From: a virus
Length of the DNA: 21,895 nucleotides
Strand: one strand, 5' to 3'
Virus record (IMG/VR): IMGVR_UViG_3300034082_001305
Coordinates: 1 to 21,895 of that record
Shown here in pieces: positions 6,896 to 13,376 of this stretch. The position numbers and the translations under genes are program-made. A model generated the notes under the pieces. That model was given only the letters and a program-made list of their open reading frames with translations. It was not told the origin of the DNA and did no database searches. How positions within the stretch are numbered: the stretch's first letter is position 1; each line of letters opens with the position of its first letter.

Positions 6896-7141
6896 ATGGC
6901 AAAGAAAAAAGAATTAGAACAATTAGAGTTGTTTCCAATTGAAGAAACACAGGTACAAGAACCACAACCGACACCTCAACCTATTAACTGGTATGAGTTT
7001 GATTGGGATAACAAAATTCAAACAATAGATGATTTAAAAGTTATCTTTAGTAGTTTGAGAATGACAGTATCAGAAAAAGCAGAGGAGTTCGATACACTTA
7101 AGAAATACCTTAAAGATGAAGTAGCTTATACAACGAATTAA
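6896..7141 (+). CDS. Hypothetical small protein (81 aa)
   Basis: An unrecognised 81-residue protein. A Lys/Glu-rich start (MAKKKELEQLELFPIEE) leads into a Pro/Gln linker (TQVQEPQPTPQP at about 23-35) and a helical C-terminal part (KIQTIDDLKVIFSSLRMTVS and following). The segment NWYEFDWDNKIQ resembles the aspartate/tryptophan-rich FDWDNK segment in the membrane coiled-coil protein at 19631, possibly only by chance. It starts 3 nt after its upstream neighbour. Probably a linker-plus-helix phage protein of structural or assembly role, but nothing in the sequence proves this. Confidence 0.6.
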   Translation: MAKKKELEQLELFPIEETQVQEPQPTPQPINWYEFDWDNKIQTIDDLKVIFSSLRMTVSEKAEEFDTLKKYLKDEVAYTTN

Positions 7142-7150
7142 TTATTTCCA

Positions 7151-7174
7151 TATATTTATTCCTAAACAAAGGAG
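7151..7174 (+). promoter_or_regulatory. Candidate late-type box and Shine-Dalgarno site
   Basis: TATATTTAT at 7151-7159 lies 24 nt before ATG 7184, and AAAGGAG at 7168-7174 lies 9 nt before it. The same 9-mer occurs at 8443-8451 upstream of the 8479 gene and TATATTAAT at 9992-10000 upstream of the 10021 ORF. A real Shine-Dalgarno sequence is unusual here, where most genes have A-rich leaders. Function as a promoter is inferred. Confidence 0.4.
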
Positions 7175-7183
7175 TAACAATTT

Positions 7184-7309
7184 ATGGCAAAGAAAGGTTC
7201 ATTAACATCATCAAAGGTTTCATTTGGTTCTCGTAAATCCGGTTCGGCAAAGAAATCTTATAACAAACACAGTCCACGTCCAAAGGCGTACAAAGGACAA
7301 GGAAGATAA
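7184..7309 (+). CDS. Tiny very basic protein (41 aa)
   Basis: ATG 7184 to TAA 7307-7309 encodes 41 residues dominated by Lys, Ser, Gly and Arg: it opens MAKKGSLTSSKVSFGSRKSG and ends PKAYKGQGR. There are no acidic residues, no Cys and one aromatic-containing patch (SVSF-like KVSFG and KAYKG). It has the best Shine-Dalgarno sequence of the window (AAAGGAG, 9-nt spacing), which implies efficient translation, and the next gene starts one nucleotide after the stop. These facts suggest an abundant nucleic-acid-binding or virion-internal peptide. An overlapping longer frame exists upstream of the next gene's true start, but this small gene's signals are stronger. Confidence 0.7.
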   Translation: MAKKGSLTSSKVSFGSRKSGSAKKSYNKHSPRPKAYKGQGR

Positions 7310-7310
7310 A

Positions 7311-8039
7311 ATGTTTAGTAGAGAAATAGTAAATGATTATGGTAGTTATTCAATAAAGAATAAATCAACTGCACTTTTAACGGGTGTGTTTGACAAAAAC
7401 TTTATTGAATTACCGACCATAGACCCTAATACTATTACCTATAAAGTGTTTGATTCTAATAATATTAATTTTACTATAAGTGTAGGTAATTCAATTTACA
7501 TACCATCTCATATATTTTCCGCATTAAAGAAAGCGTATGATGAAGGCAATCCATATTATACTATTAAAGATATAATTTCAGTCCAATTAGATATATCTAG
7601 AGCTATAGCATATAATAAAAATAAGTTTGCATCTGATGTAGAAACAAATACAATTTCGTATAGTGGTAGTATTGTTACCGCCGCCAATCCATCGGGTTCA
7701 GTTAGTGGTTCAGTATCAACAATTCAAGTCAATTCAGTTAGTAAAGCAGGGGTGGGTAGTAGATTTACTCAAGCGGGTGTACAAAGTGTAGAATATCAAT
7801 TTTACATTAATAATGATTCAACAATTTTAAATGATGAAGCTATTATAAATCAAATTAGATTTCTATTCGAAGATACTACTACAAGAGTTACTGGAATTTC
7901 AAAAATACAAACTTATCAAAACAAAGATGGTAGTGTAATAGTAGAAAATTTACCAGCTTCAACCGATGTAGTAAAGCCGGTAACAACTAGAGTTACGAGT
8001 ATGGATGATTATTTAAAAGATGTAGTTCGTACAAATTAA
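7311..8039 (+). CDS. Putative phage structural protein (242 aa)
   Basis: The start is placed at ATG 7311, one nucleotide after the 41-aa gene and behind GGAAG, rather than at codons further upstream in the same frame, which overlap the 41-aa gene completely. The 242-residue product has a folded N-terminal part with beta-strand character (YGSYSIKNKSTALLTGVFD; SIYIPSHIFSALKKAYDEG), then a low-complexity Ser/Gly/Val/Thr stretch at about 115-150 (TAANPSGSVSGSVSTIQVNS), then another mixed domain ending RTN. No catalytic residues, Cys or signal peptide are visible. The Ser/Gly/Thr linker and strand-rich composition fit a virion decoration, tail or fibre-associated protein. This is inference from composition and strong translation signals; I recognise no named family. 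Confidence 0.55.
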   Translation: MFSREIVNDYGSYSIKNKSTALLTGVFDKNFIELPTIDPNTITYKVFDSNNINFTISVGNSIYIPSHIFSALKKAYDEGNPYYTIKDIISVQLDISRAIAYNKNKFASDVETNTISYSGSIVTAANPSGSVSGSVSTIQVNSVSKAGVGSRFTQAGVQSVEYQFYINNDSTILNDEAIINQIRFLFEDTTTRVTGISKIQTYQNKDGSVIVENLPASTDVVKPVTTRVTSMDDYLKDVVRTN

Positions 8040-8049
8040 ATAGTTATAC

Positions 8050-8442
8050 ATGGATATTAACAAATTATTAAAAATTACCGATATGTACGCAAAAACTAAT
8101 TGGAGAAAATACTTTGATGAAGATGCATCTCCCGCTGTTTCTAACTATATTTCTATGAATGGTGATACCTTATATCCCTGGATTTTACAAATATTAAAAG
8201 GTGCAATTGAAGAAAATTTAGAAGAAGTTGCTATCATTAAGTTCACCGATAGTAAAATGTTTGCTACTATCGATAAGAGTGAATATAAGGACCTTCTAAA
8301 TAAAATGATGGATTACTTTGTATCTAAAGAGCAATACGAACAATGTGGTGCAATAAGGGATTTAATCACATCTATTGATAATTCATCGCTACCAAAACCA
8401 AAAAGAAAATATACTAAAAGAACTACTAAATTACAAAGTTAG
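8050..8442 (+). CDS. Small protein with UVR-motif-like helix pair
   Basis: A 130-residue protein. The N-terminal two thirds is helical (DINKLLKITDMYAKTNWRKY; TLYPWILQILKGAIEENLEE), and residues about 78-112 (SEYKDLLNKMMDYFVSKEQYEQCGAIRDLI) read as two helices in which the second contains Y-E-Q-C-G-A-I-R-D, the kind of E-x-A-A-x-x-R-D core of the UVR (UvrB/UvrC interaction) motif. The C-terminal 20 residues are basic and unstructured (KPKRKYTKRTTKLQS). In known families the UVR motif is a protein-docking helical hairpin, so an adaptor role is possible. It starts 10 nt after the preceding gene. No enzyme motif seen. Confidence 0.6.
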   Translation: MDINKLLKITDMYAKTNWRKYFDEDASPAVSNYISMNGDTLYPWILQILKGAIEENLEEVAIIKFTDSKMFATIDKSEYKDLLNKMMDYFVSKEQYEQCGAIRDLITSIDNSSLPKPKRKYTKRTTKLQS

Positions 8443-8451
8443 TATATTTAT
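8443..8451 (+). promoter_or_regulatory. Candidate late-type promoter box
   Basis: TATATTTAT lies directly after the 8050 gene and 27 nt before ATG 8479. It is identical to the box at 7151-7159. No clear -33 TTG is present at either site, unlike the other promoters in the window, so they may be read by a different polymerase form. Confidence 0.35.
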
Positions 8452-8478
8452 AAGAAATAATAAGGAAAAAATAAAATT

Positions 8479-9969
8479 ATGAGAACAGTATTAATAGGTT
8501 CGGACTTTATGTACGACAAAGATGGTAATTTAAAACCAATTGAAATCAATACAGCGGTAGGTTGGGATGGCCCTGAAAAAGTAGAAGAAGATATCGATTG
8601 TTTAGATTTAACAGCACTTGACGCGTTTATTAAAGCCAATAATTTTACATCTATTCATTACATCGGACAGTTAGAAAAATTGGATGCAAAACTAAAAACG
8701 TATTGTGATAATAATAGTATAATATACGCATTTCATATAGTTGGTGAATCGGCAATTACTATTCCATATATTGATGATAATGCAGAAACTTTAATTATTA
8801 GAAGTGCATATGATACAACCGCATTAGTAGATGATACATATTGTAGAGATAAAGTGAACTTTATGAATTTAATAAAGGATTCAACCTTTGGTTCACAATT
8901 TGCATATATGAATGAATCAAACACATTAGTTAATAATATTACAAATATTAATGATAATGGAGAGCATCCTAATTTTATTTTAAAAGCTAGATATCCGGGA
9001 TATGATAAAGAACAATATCCTAAATTTTATAAAGTATCAAATCAAACAGAATTAGATGTAGTATTAGAAAACGTAACATCTGATTATTTTTTAATGGAAT
9101 ATCTATATAACCCTACTAAAAAATGGGAGGGACATTCGTTTGTATTAAGAAGTTTAAATATTTTATATCCAGCAACATTAGAGTCAATTCAAATAGGACA
9201 ATATACAAAATTAAATCAAAATATGTTATTAGATAATGTAACATATAATTCAACTACATTTGAAGTAGATACAAACTTTAAATCAAGCTATAACACAGTG
9301 GCAAATACACCATGGTTACCTAAATTAGTAGATACCGATGAAGTTGAACTATCCGATGGTACATTTAAAACCGCATTAGAATTGCAGATTGGTGACGTTA
9401 TTAAAACAATAGAGATACCAAATGAAAATGGACTTAACATTGATAGGTATATAACAAATACATTTGGTTCATTAGACTATAATACATTAGCATCAACCGC
9501 AATTTATTCTAATAATATTGTTACTAATAAACAAAAAGTAAATGTTTTAACTTTTTTAAATACACTAACATTTGAAGATAATAGTACTTGGGAAGATACT
9601 ATGGGTTCAAGATATTTAATAGAAAGAGAAGGTATAGTTGTGTTTCACGCTTTATTTAATTTAATAGCGGGTGATGTGGTATTATTATTAGATACAACTG
9701 ATGGTAATATTTCGTTTGTAAGAAAAACGATAGTATCTAATATACAATCCAAACGAGTATTTTCAGGATGGTTTATTTCGGTTGATAAGGCTATGTTATT
9801 TCTAACAAAAACAACGGGTTCAACCAATAACCAATCATACGTTTCAATAGAACATAATTCAGTATCTTGTCCGGGGGCGGCGTGTAGTTCCTGTTATAGC
9901 GCATGTGAATCGTGTCCTAAAAATGACCCGTATTGTTATTACAGCACGTGTGTTTCATTCACCTGCTAA
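8479..9969 (+). CDS. ATP-grasp-like / Hint multidomain protein, Cys-rich tail
   Basis: This 496-residue protein has three parts. Residues 1-~245 carry ATP-grasp-like motifs in unusual order: DFMYDKDGNLKPIEINTAVG at 9-28 (the E-x-N metal/ATP motif, normally last), then DKVNFMNLI at 124-132, FILKARYPG at 166-174 (Lys169) and YFLMEYL at 203-209. Residues ~280-460 look like a Hint (hedgehog/intein) domain: DTDEVELSDGTFKTALELQI with GD at 285-306, a second AGDVVLL at 397-403, VFSGWFISVDKAMLFL at 427-442, ending HN|S at 459-461 as intein C-termini do. The Cys/Ser expected at intein position 1 and the block-B His (Arg378 here) are missing. Residues 461-496 hold eight Cys (464, 469, 472, 476, 479, 486, 491, 496). 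If C-terminal Asn cleavage occurs, a 36-residue peptide would be freed. It may be a tail/virion protein or a modifying enzyme; the domain calls are by motif only. Confidence 0.6.
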   Translation: MRTVLIGSDFMYDKDGNLKPIEINTAVGWDGPEKVEEDIDCLDLTALDAFIKANNFTSIHYIGQLEKLDAKLKTYCDNNSIIYAFHIVGESAITIPYIDDNAETLIIRSAYDTTALVDDTYCRDKVNFMNLIKDSTFGSQFAYMNESNTLVNNITNINDNGEHPNFILKARYPGYDKEQYPKFYKVSNQTELDVVLENVTSDYFLMEYLYNPTKKWEGHSFVLRSLNILYPATLESIQIGQYTKLNQNMLLDNVTYNSTTFEVDTNFKSSYNTVANTPWLPKLVDTDEVELSDGTFKTALELQIGDVIKTIEIPNENGLNIDRYITNTFGSLDYNTLASTAIYSNNIVTNKQKVNVLTFLNTLTFEDNSTWEDTMGSRYLIEREGIVVFHALFNLIAGDVVLLLDTTDGNISFVRKTIVSNIQSKRVFSGWFISVDKAMLFLTKTTGSTNNQSYVSIEHNSVSCPGAACSSCYSACESCPKNDPYCYYSTCVSFTC

Positions 9970-9991
9970 TAAAAAGAATCAACTAAAAAAA

Positions 9992-10000
9992 TATATTAAT
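9992..10000 (+). promoter_or_regulatory. Candidate late-type box before the 10021 ORF
   Basis: TATATTAAT, one base different from the boxes at 7151 and 8443, precedes an A-rich leader and ATG 10021 by 20 nt. Confidence 0.25.
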
Positions 10001-10020
10001 ATAGTATAAAATAAAATAAA

Positions 10021-10110
10021 ATGGCAAACATAATATCAAATACAGACATCAATACTTTAAATACCACAATGACAACAATTGGTAATTTAATAGTAATCGC
10101 AAACTCATAG
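10021..10110 (+). CDS. Possible 29-residue peptide gene
   Basis: ATG 10021 to TAG 10108-10110 encodes 29 residues opening MANIISNTDINTLNTTMTTI and ending with a hydrophobic IGNLIVIANS. It is rich in Thr, Asn and Ile and has no charged residue except one Asp. It stands alone in the 170 nt between the Cys-rich multidomain gene and the first 2OG oxygenase, behind an A-rich leader typical of the window. It could be a small substrate or precursor peptide for the downstream enzymes, a small membrane-active peptide, or a non-translated leader. There is no family to compare it with; coding status is uncertain. Confidence 0.4.
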   Translation: MANIISNTDINTLNTTMTTIGNLIVIANS

Positions 10111-10140
10111 TGATTTAATAATCATCTAATAATTAGTTAT

Positions 10141-10671
10141 ATGATACACCTTATAAAAGGTATATTAACAAAAGAAGAATGTATTAATCTTACAAACCAA
10201 TTCGATATTGAAAAAAAGATTAACGCTTCTTTTGATATACCAAAAGATACTGGTTATTCGTATGGATTCGAACCTTCGTACATATTCAACACATATTTGG
10301 ATACGTTAAAATCAAAAATTTTAGAAATTAATTGTAATATAGATGATTTAACAAATGTTAACACATATGTTAGACAATATAAAAATAATTCTTATTTAGA
10401 AAAACACATAGATAGAACGGATATTAGTGTTACAATGTCTATATGTTTAGAATCCACTATTGATAAAGAATGGCCCATTTGTGCGGAAATTAATAACCAA
10501 CCACATTGTTTTAATATAAATGCAGGCGATGGTATCCTATTATTTGATGCGGATAAAACAATACATTGGAGAGACATATTAATTTGTAATGAAAATGAAA
10601 GAGTGTTACAATTTTTTTTACATTGGATGCCGGTTAACTATAACACCAAAAAAACAAAATCATTATTATAA
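10141..10671 (+). CDS. 2OG-Fe(II) oxygenase 1
   Basis: The 176-residue protein begins with the LTKEECINL helix typical of prolyl-4-hydroxylase-like 2-oxoglutarate oxygenases, has the iron-binding H-x-D at His89 and Asp91 (EKHIDRTDI), the distal His142 (IHWRDIL) and Arg154 to hold 2-oxoglutarate (NERVLQFFLHW). The double-stranded beta-helix core spans about 70-163. Such enzymes hydroxylate proteins, peptides or small molecules using O2 and 2OG. It opens the tightly packed cassette 10141-16400, and its C-terminus KKTKSLL is the first copy of the shared K-T/S-x-L tail. An exact TATAAATA at 10672-10679 follows its stop. It has no export signal, so it acts in the cytoplasm. The substrate is unknown; neighbours suggest a peptide, glycan or virion protein. 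Confidence 0.8.
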   Translation: MIHLIKGILTKEECINLTNQFDIEKKINASFDIPKDTGYSYGFEPSYIFNTYLDTLKSKILEINCNIDDLTNVNTYVRQYKNNSYLEKHIDRTDISVTMSICLESTIDKEWPICAEINNQPHCFNINAGDGILLFDADKTIHWRDILICNENERVLQFFLHWMPVNYNTKKTKSLL

Positions 10672-10683
10672 TATAAATAAGTT

Positions 10684-11265
10684 ATGGCATTTACATATAC
10701 AATAGAACCCACCTTCTTAACAAAAGAAGAATGTAATCAGATATTAGATTTTTCATTAAAAGAATTAGAATTAGTCCCATCAAAAATTGTTACCGATTAT
10801 ATGGACGATAATATTAACACAGATGTTAGAAAATCAAATCAAGTATTTTACCCATACTATAAAAAATTTCCATTTTTATTAGAAAAAATGAGTAAATTAT
10901 TAAATAAACATATTTTTGTTAAGGGGTTTGATTTAGATTTTGAAGAAAGTCAATTTCAGTTTACTGAATATCATCCGGGTGGACATTTTAATTGGCACAA
11001 AGATGTGATTGAAGATAAGGTATCAGATTATGATAGATATTGTTCATTAGTAATACAATTAAATGATGATTATAAAGAAGGTGATTTACAAATAAAAGAT
11101 GAAAAAAATGAAATATTAACAATTGAAAAGGGTACGGGTAATTTAATACTATTTTTATCTAATATTGAACATAGGGTACAGATGATAAAAAGTGGCACTC
11201 GTTATACTTTAGTTAATTGGGTAAAATTGATAGAAAAAAAAGATTACAAAAAAACATTATTATAA
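10684..11265 (+). CDS. 2OG-Fe(II) oxygenase 2
   Basis: A 193-residue oxygenase related to PKHD/PiuC-like and P4H-like enzymes: FLTKEECNQIL at the start, YHPGGHFNWHKD containing the H-x-D pair His105 and Asp107, SLVIQLNDDYKEGDLQI, distal His163 (NIEHRVQMI) and 2OG-binding Arg173 (GTRYTLVNWV). The Y-H-P-G-G-H-F-x-W-H-x-D stretch is a very typical family signature, so this is the surest of the three. The gene starts 12 nt after oxygenase 1 and is followed directly by the zinc-ribbon gene (1 nt apart). Its C-terminus is YKKTLL, a full copy of the tail. Probably hydroxylates a protein side chain; target unknown. Confidence 0.87.
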   Translation: MAFTYTIEPTFLTKEECNQILDFSLKELELVPSKIVTDYMDDNINTDVRKSNQVFYPYYKKFPFLLEKMSKLLNKHIFVKGFDLDFEESQFQFTEYHPGGHFNWHKDVIEDKVSDYDRYCSLVIQLNDDYKEGDLQIKDEKNEILTIEKGTGNLILFLSNIEHRVQMIKSGTRYTLVNWVKLIEKKDYKKTLL

Positions 11266-11266
11266 T

Positions 11267-11584
11267 ATGAAATTAGATTTTAAAGAAATTATAGGTGCGT
11301 GGTATAGTAAAATAAATCATACACCAGAACAAAAGGAATTAGCAGATAATAGATTTGCAATATGTATAACGTGTCCACATAAACAGGAAATTTTAAATGG
11401 AAAAGAGTGGTCATTAAAATGTGGTCAATGTGGATGTCCACTATCCGCAAAAGTATATACTAAAAAAACACATTTAGATAAAAAAGGTTCATGTCCATTA
11501 CATAAGTGGAAGGATGTAGAAACAGAACATTTTATTAAATATGGATATATCACTAATTCTAAAAACAATAAAACAATGTTATAA
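11267..11584 (+). CDS. Cys-rich zinc-ribbon-like protein
   Basis: The 105-residue protein contains six Cys arranged as C33-x2-C36, C52-x2-C55-x-C57 and C76 (ICITCPHK; KCGQCGCPLSAKVY; GSCPLHKW), a zinc-ribbon or knuckle-like pattern that I know from small proteins beside oxygenase genes in large phages. The N-terminal 30 residues are a helix (KEIIGAWYSKI), and the C-terminus is a linker carrying the tail NNKTML. It is one base after oxygenase 2 and two bases before the sulfotransferase-like gene. A role as adaptor, metal carrier or partner of an oxygenase is plausible but not shown. Cys count would also permit an Fe-S site, though the spacing favours zinc. Confidence 0.65.
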   Translation: MKLDFKEIIGAWYSKINHTPEQKELADNRFAICITCPHKQEILNGKEWSLKCGQCGCPLSAKVYTKKTHLDKKGSCPLHKWKDVETEHFIKYGYITNSKNNKTML

Positions 11585-11586
11585 TA

Positions 11587-12279
11587 ATGTCTTATTTAAT
11601 AAATGATAATATTATATGGATAATTACACCTAAGTGTGCTAGTGTTTCAATAGAAAACGCAATATTAGATTCTAAAATAAAATCAGAAAAATACCATAGA
11701 GAATCAACACATAATAAACATATTCACGTATCGTTAGATGCATCTTTAAAATATTTTGGAAATAAAGAAAGTGTGTGTATTACTAGAGATTGGTTTGATA
11801 AATGGTTGAGTTCAATAAACCATATTTGGGATATAATTGAATATGAACTTCCATTTGAACCAATATGTAAATGGGAAGATTTAACTAACGAAATTATTTA
11901 TACCATATTTGACAATAATTTTATTAATAATTTACATTTAGCAACAGAAACCGGAACTTTAAAATGTATTAACAATTTTTTAAAACCGGGACAAGAGAAA
12001 TTAGTAGAAATTAACAATATGCCTAACTTATTAATTAGTACCACATTGATTTCTGAACAATATTGGAAAAGTAATAAAAAATGTACATATGAGTTTGATA
12101 TTAAAGACATAGATAAATTTGTAGATTTTATTGAAAATAAATTTGGTGAAAGATTGATATTAGAAAATAAAAACAAATCAACAAAAAGAACAAATAAATT
12201 AATAATAAATGATGAATTAAAATCGTTTGTTTGGGAAAAATTTGAAAAACCATTTGAGAAAAGAAACCAATTAATATAG
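11587..12279 (+). CDS. Sulfotransferase-like protein
   Basis: A 230-residue protein with the two PAPS-binding landmarks of the sulfotransferase superfamily: WIITPKCASVSIENAI at 11-26 (5'-phosphosulfate loop, normally TPKxGSTS/ASTS) and SVCITRDWFDKWLSSINHIW at about 61-80 (3'-phosphate motif, normally RDPxxRxxS). The Ser of the second motif and the Lys of the first are kept. No catalytic His is obvious from position alone. The protein would transfer sulfate from PAPS to a hydroxyl or amine, in keeping with neighbours that create hydroxyls. Its C-terminus, KRNQLI, is the weakest copy of the shared tail (Q in place of T). Related proteins are known in marine phages, with uncertain substrates. 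A 2OG-oxygenase relic follows 3 nt later. Confidence 0.72.
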   Translation: MSYLINDNIIWIITPKCASVSIENAILDSKIKSEKYHRESTHNKHIHVSLDASLKYFGNKESVCITRDWFDKWLSSINHIWDIIEYELPFEPICKWEDLTNEIIYTIFDNNFINNLHLATETGTLKCINNFLKPGQEKLVEINNMPNLLISTTLISEQYWKSNKKCTYEFDIKDIDKFVDFIENKFGERLILENKNKSTKRTNKLIINDELKSFVWEKFEKPFEKRNQLI

Positions 12280-12282
12280 TAT

Positions 12283-12339
12283 ATGACAATATATAAAAAG
12301 ATATTAACAAATGATTTTTGTGATACTATATTATGGTAG
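12283..12339 (+). pseudogene. N-terminal relic of a 2OG oxygenase
   Basis: ATG 12283 to TAG 12337-12339 encodes 18 residues, MTIYKKILTNDFCDTILW, matching the first helix of the 2OG oxygenases in this cassette (compare LIKGILTKEECINLT at 10141 and EPTFLTKEECNQIL at 10684). The rest of the gene is absent: the radical SAM gene starts inside the last codons at ATG 12333 in another frame. This looks like a deletion scar of a lost oxygenase gene whose first codons are still used to bring ribosomes to the next start. Confidence 0.6.
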
Positions 12340-13376
12340 ATTTAAAAAATTATACATGTAACGTACCATTCACCTCATTAGAAATACATAATAATGTTTG
12401 TTTTGTTTGTTGTCCATCTTGGTTATCAAACAAAGTAGAACTTAGTGAAATACCACTAAAAGATGTTTATAATAGTAAACCGGTTGTAGATATTAGAAAT
12501 TCTATTTTAGACGGTTCGTTTAAATATTGTAGTAAAGAGCTTTGTCCTTATTTAAATAAATTAGTAAATTTTGGAGTGACATCAGGCCCAGTTATTTTAA
12601 AATCAAATTCAAACATTAATAGTCCAATTATAAAAAATAATACACCTGAATATTTGGTAATGAATTTCGATAGAACTTGTAATTACAAATGTCCATCATG
12701 TAGAGTTGATTTGATTGTTGAAAATAGTGAAGGTATAAAGCGAGTTGAAAAAACGATTGAAGATATTGATACATATTATTCAAAACACGTGAAAACTTTA
12801 TACATTACAGGTTCAGGAGACCCATTTGTTTCAGTTGGATTTAGAAACTATTTAAGAAATTTTAATCCTAAAAAATATCCTCAATTAGTAAGAATACATT
12901 TACATACAAACGCATCTATGTGGAATAAAGAAATGTGGGATAGTATGCCAAATGTGCACAAATATGTAACAAGTTGTGAAATTAGTATAGATGCTGGGAC
13001 TAAAGACACATATGAAAATAAAACAAGGATAGGTGGTAATTGGGAAAACTTAATGAACAATTTAAAATTCATTAATACCTTACCAAAAATAAGTGTAAAG
13101 ACATCTTTTGTTGTACAAGATAGTAACTATATGGAGATGGAAACATTTTATAATTTAATGTATTCTATTTTTGGTAAAAAAGTAAATGTGTTTTTTGGTA
13201 AGATAACTAATTGGGGAACATTTTCTGAGGGTGAATTCAAATTAAAACAGGTATGGGATACGGAACATCCGGAACATGAATTATTTAAAAAAGAATTTAA
13301 TAAAATATGGAAAAATCAAAATCTATTCCATAATTTATATGAGTTTATTGATACTACAAATAAAACTTTAATATAA
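12333..13376 (+). CDS. Twitch-type radical SAM protein
   Basis: A 347-residue enzyme. The radical SAM motif is C116-x3-C120-x2-C123 (TCNYKCPSC), followed by the S-adenosylmethionine 'GE'-like region ITGSGDPF at about 154-161 and an EISIDAGTKDTYE segment. Before the barrel, at residues 9-71, Cys9, Cys23, Cys26, Cys27, Cys66 and Cys71 form a pattern C-x-x-P-F-x-x-L-x-I...C-x-x-C-C-P-x-W (the first at Cys9) known for N-terminal twitch domains that bind an auxiliary [4Fe-4S] cluster. Radical SAM enzymes of this kind modify peptides, sugars or nucleotides by H-abstraction. The gene overlaps the oxygenase relic, follows the sulfotransferase-like gene, abuts the GT-like gene with zero spacing, and ends TNKTLI (shared tail). 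Cluster supply could come from the IscU and ferredoxin genes near 20744-21895. Confidence 0.8.
   Translation: MVDLKNYTCNVPFTSLEIHNNVCFVCCPSWLSNKVELSEIPLKDVYNSKPVVDIRNSILDGSFKYCSKELCPYLNKLVNFGVTSGPVILKSNSNINSPIIKNNTPEYLVMNFDRTCNYKCPSCRVDLIVENSEGIKRVEKTIEDIDTYYSKHVKTLYITGSGDPFVSVGFRNYLRNFNPKKYPQLVRIHLHTNASMWNKEMWDSMPNVHKYVTSCEISIDAGTKDTYENKTRIGGNWENLMNNLKFINTLPKISVKTSFVVQDSNYMEMETFYNLMYSIFGKKVNVFFGKITNWGTFSEGEFKLKQVWDTEHPEHELFKKEFNKIWKNQNLFHNLYEFIDTTNKTLI

Noticed and set aside
7224-7310. Upstream extension of the 7311 protein
   Set aside because: It overlaps the 41-aa gene completely and has poor composition (VRQRNLITNTVHVQRRTKDK); ATG 7311 has GGAAG in front.
8733-8924. Other minus-strand open frames, for example here and near 5785, 9645, 13757 and 18241
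   Set aside because: All are shadows of + strand genes with clear domains or good signals; none has its own leader or promoter.
8479-9969. Fully active intein in the 8479 protein
   Set aside because: No Cys/Ser at the expected first position and no block-B His; only the C-terminal His-Asn-Ser remains, so I call it Hint-like.
10672-10679. Exact TATAAATA, the T4 late promoter sequence, between two oxygenase genes
   Set aside because: A start 5-7 nt downstream would fall at or after ATG 10684; several junctions are simply AT-rich, and only this one is exact.
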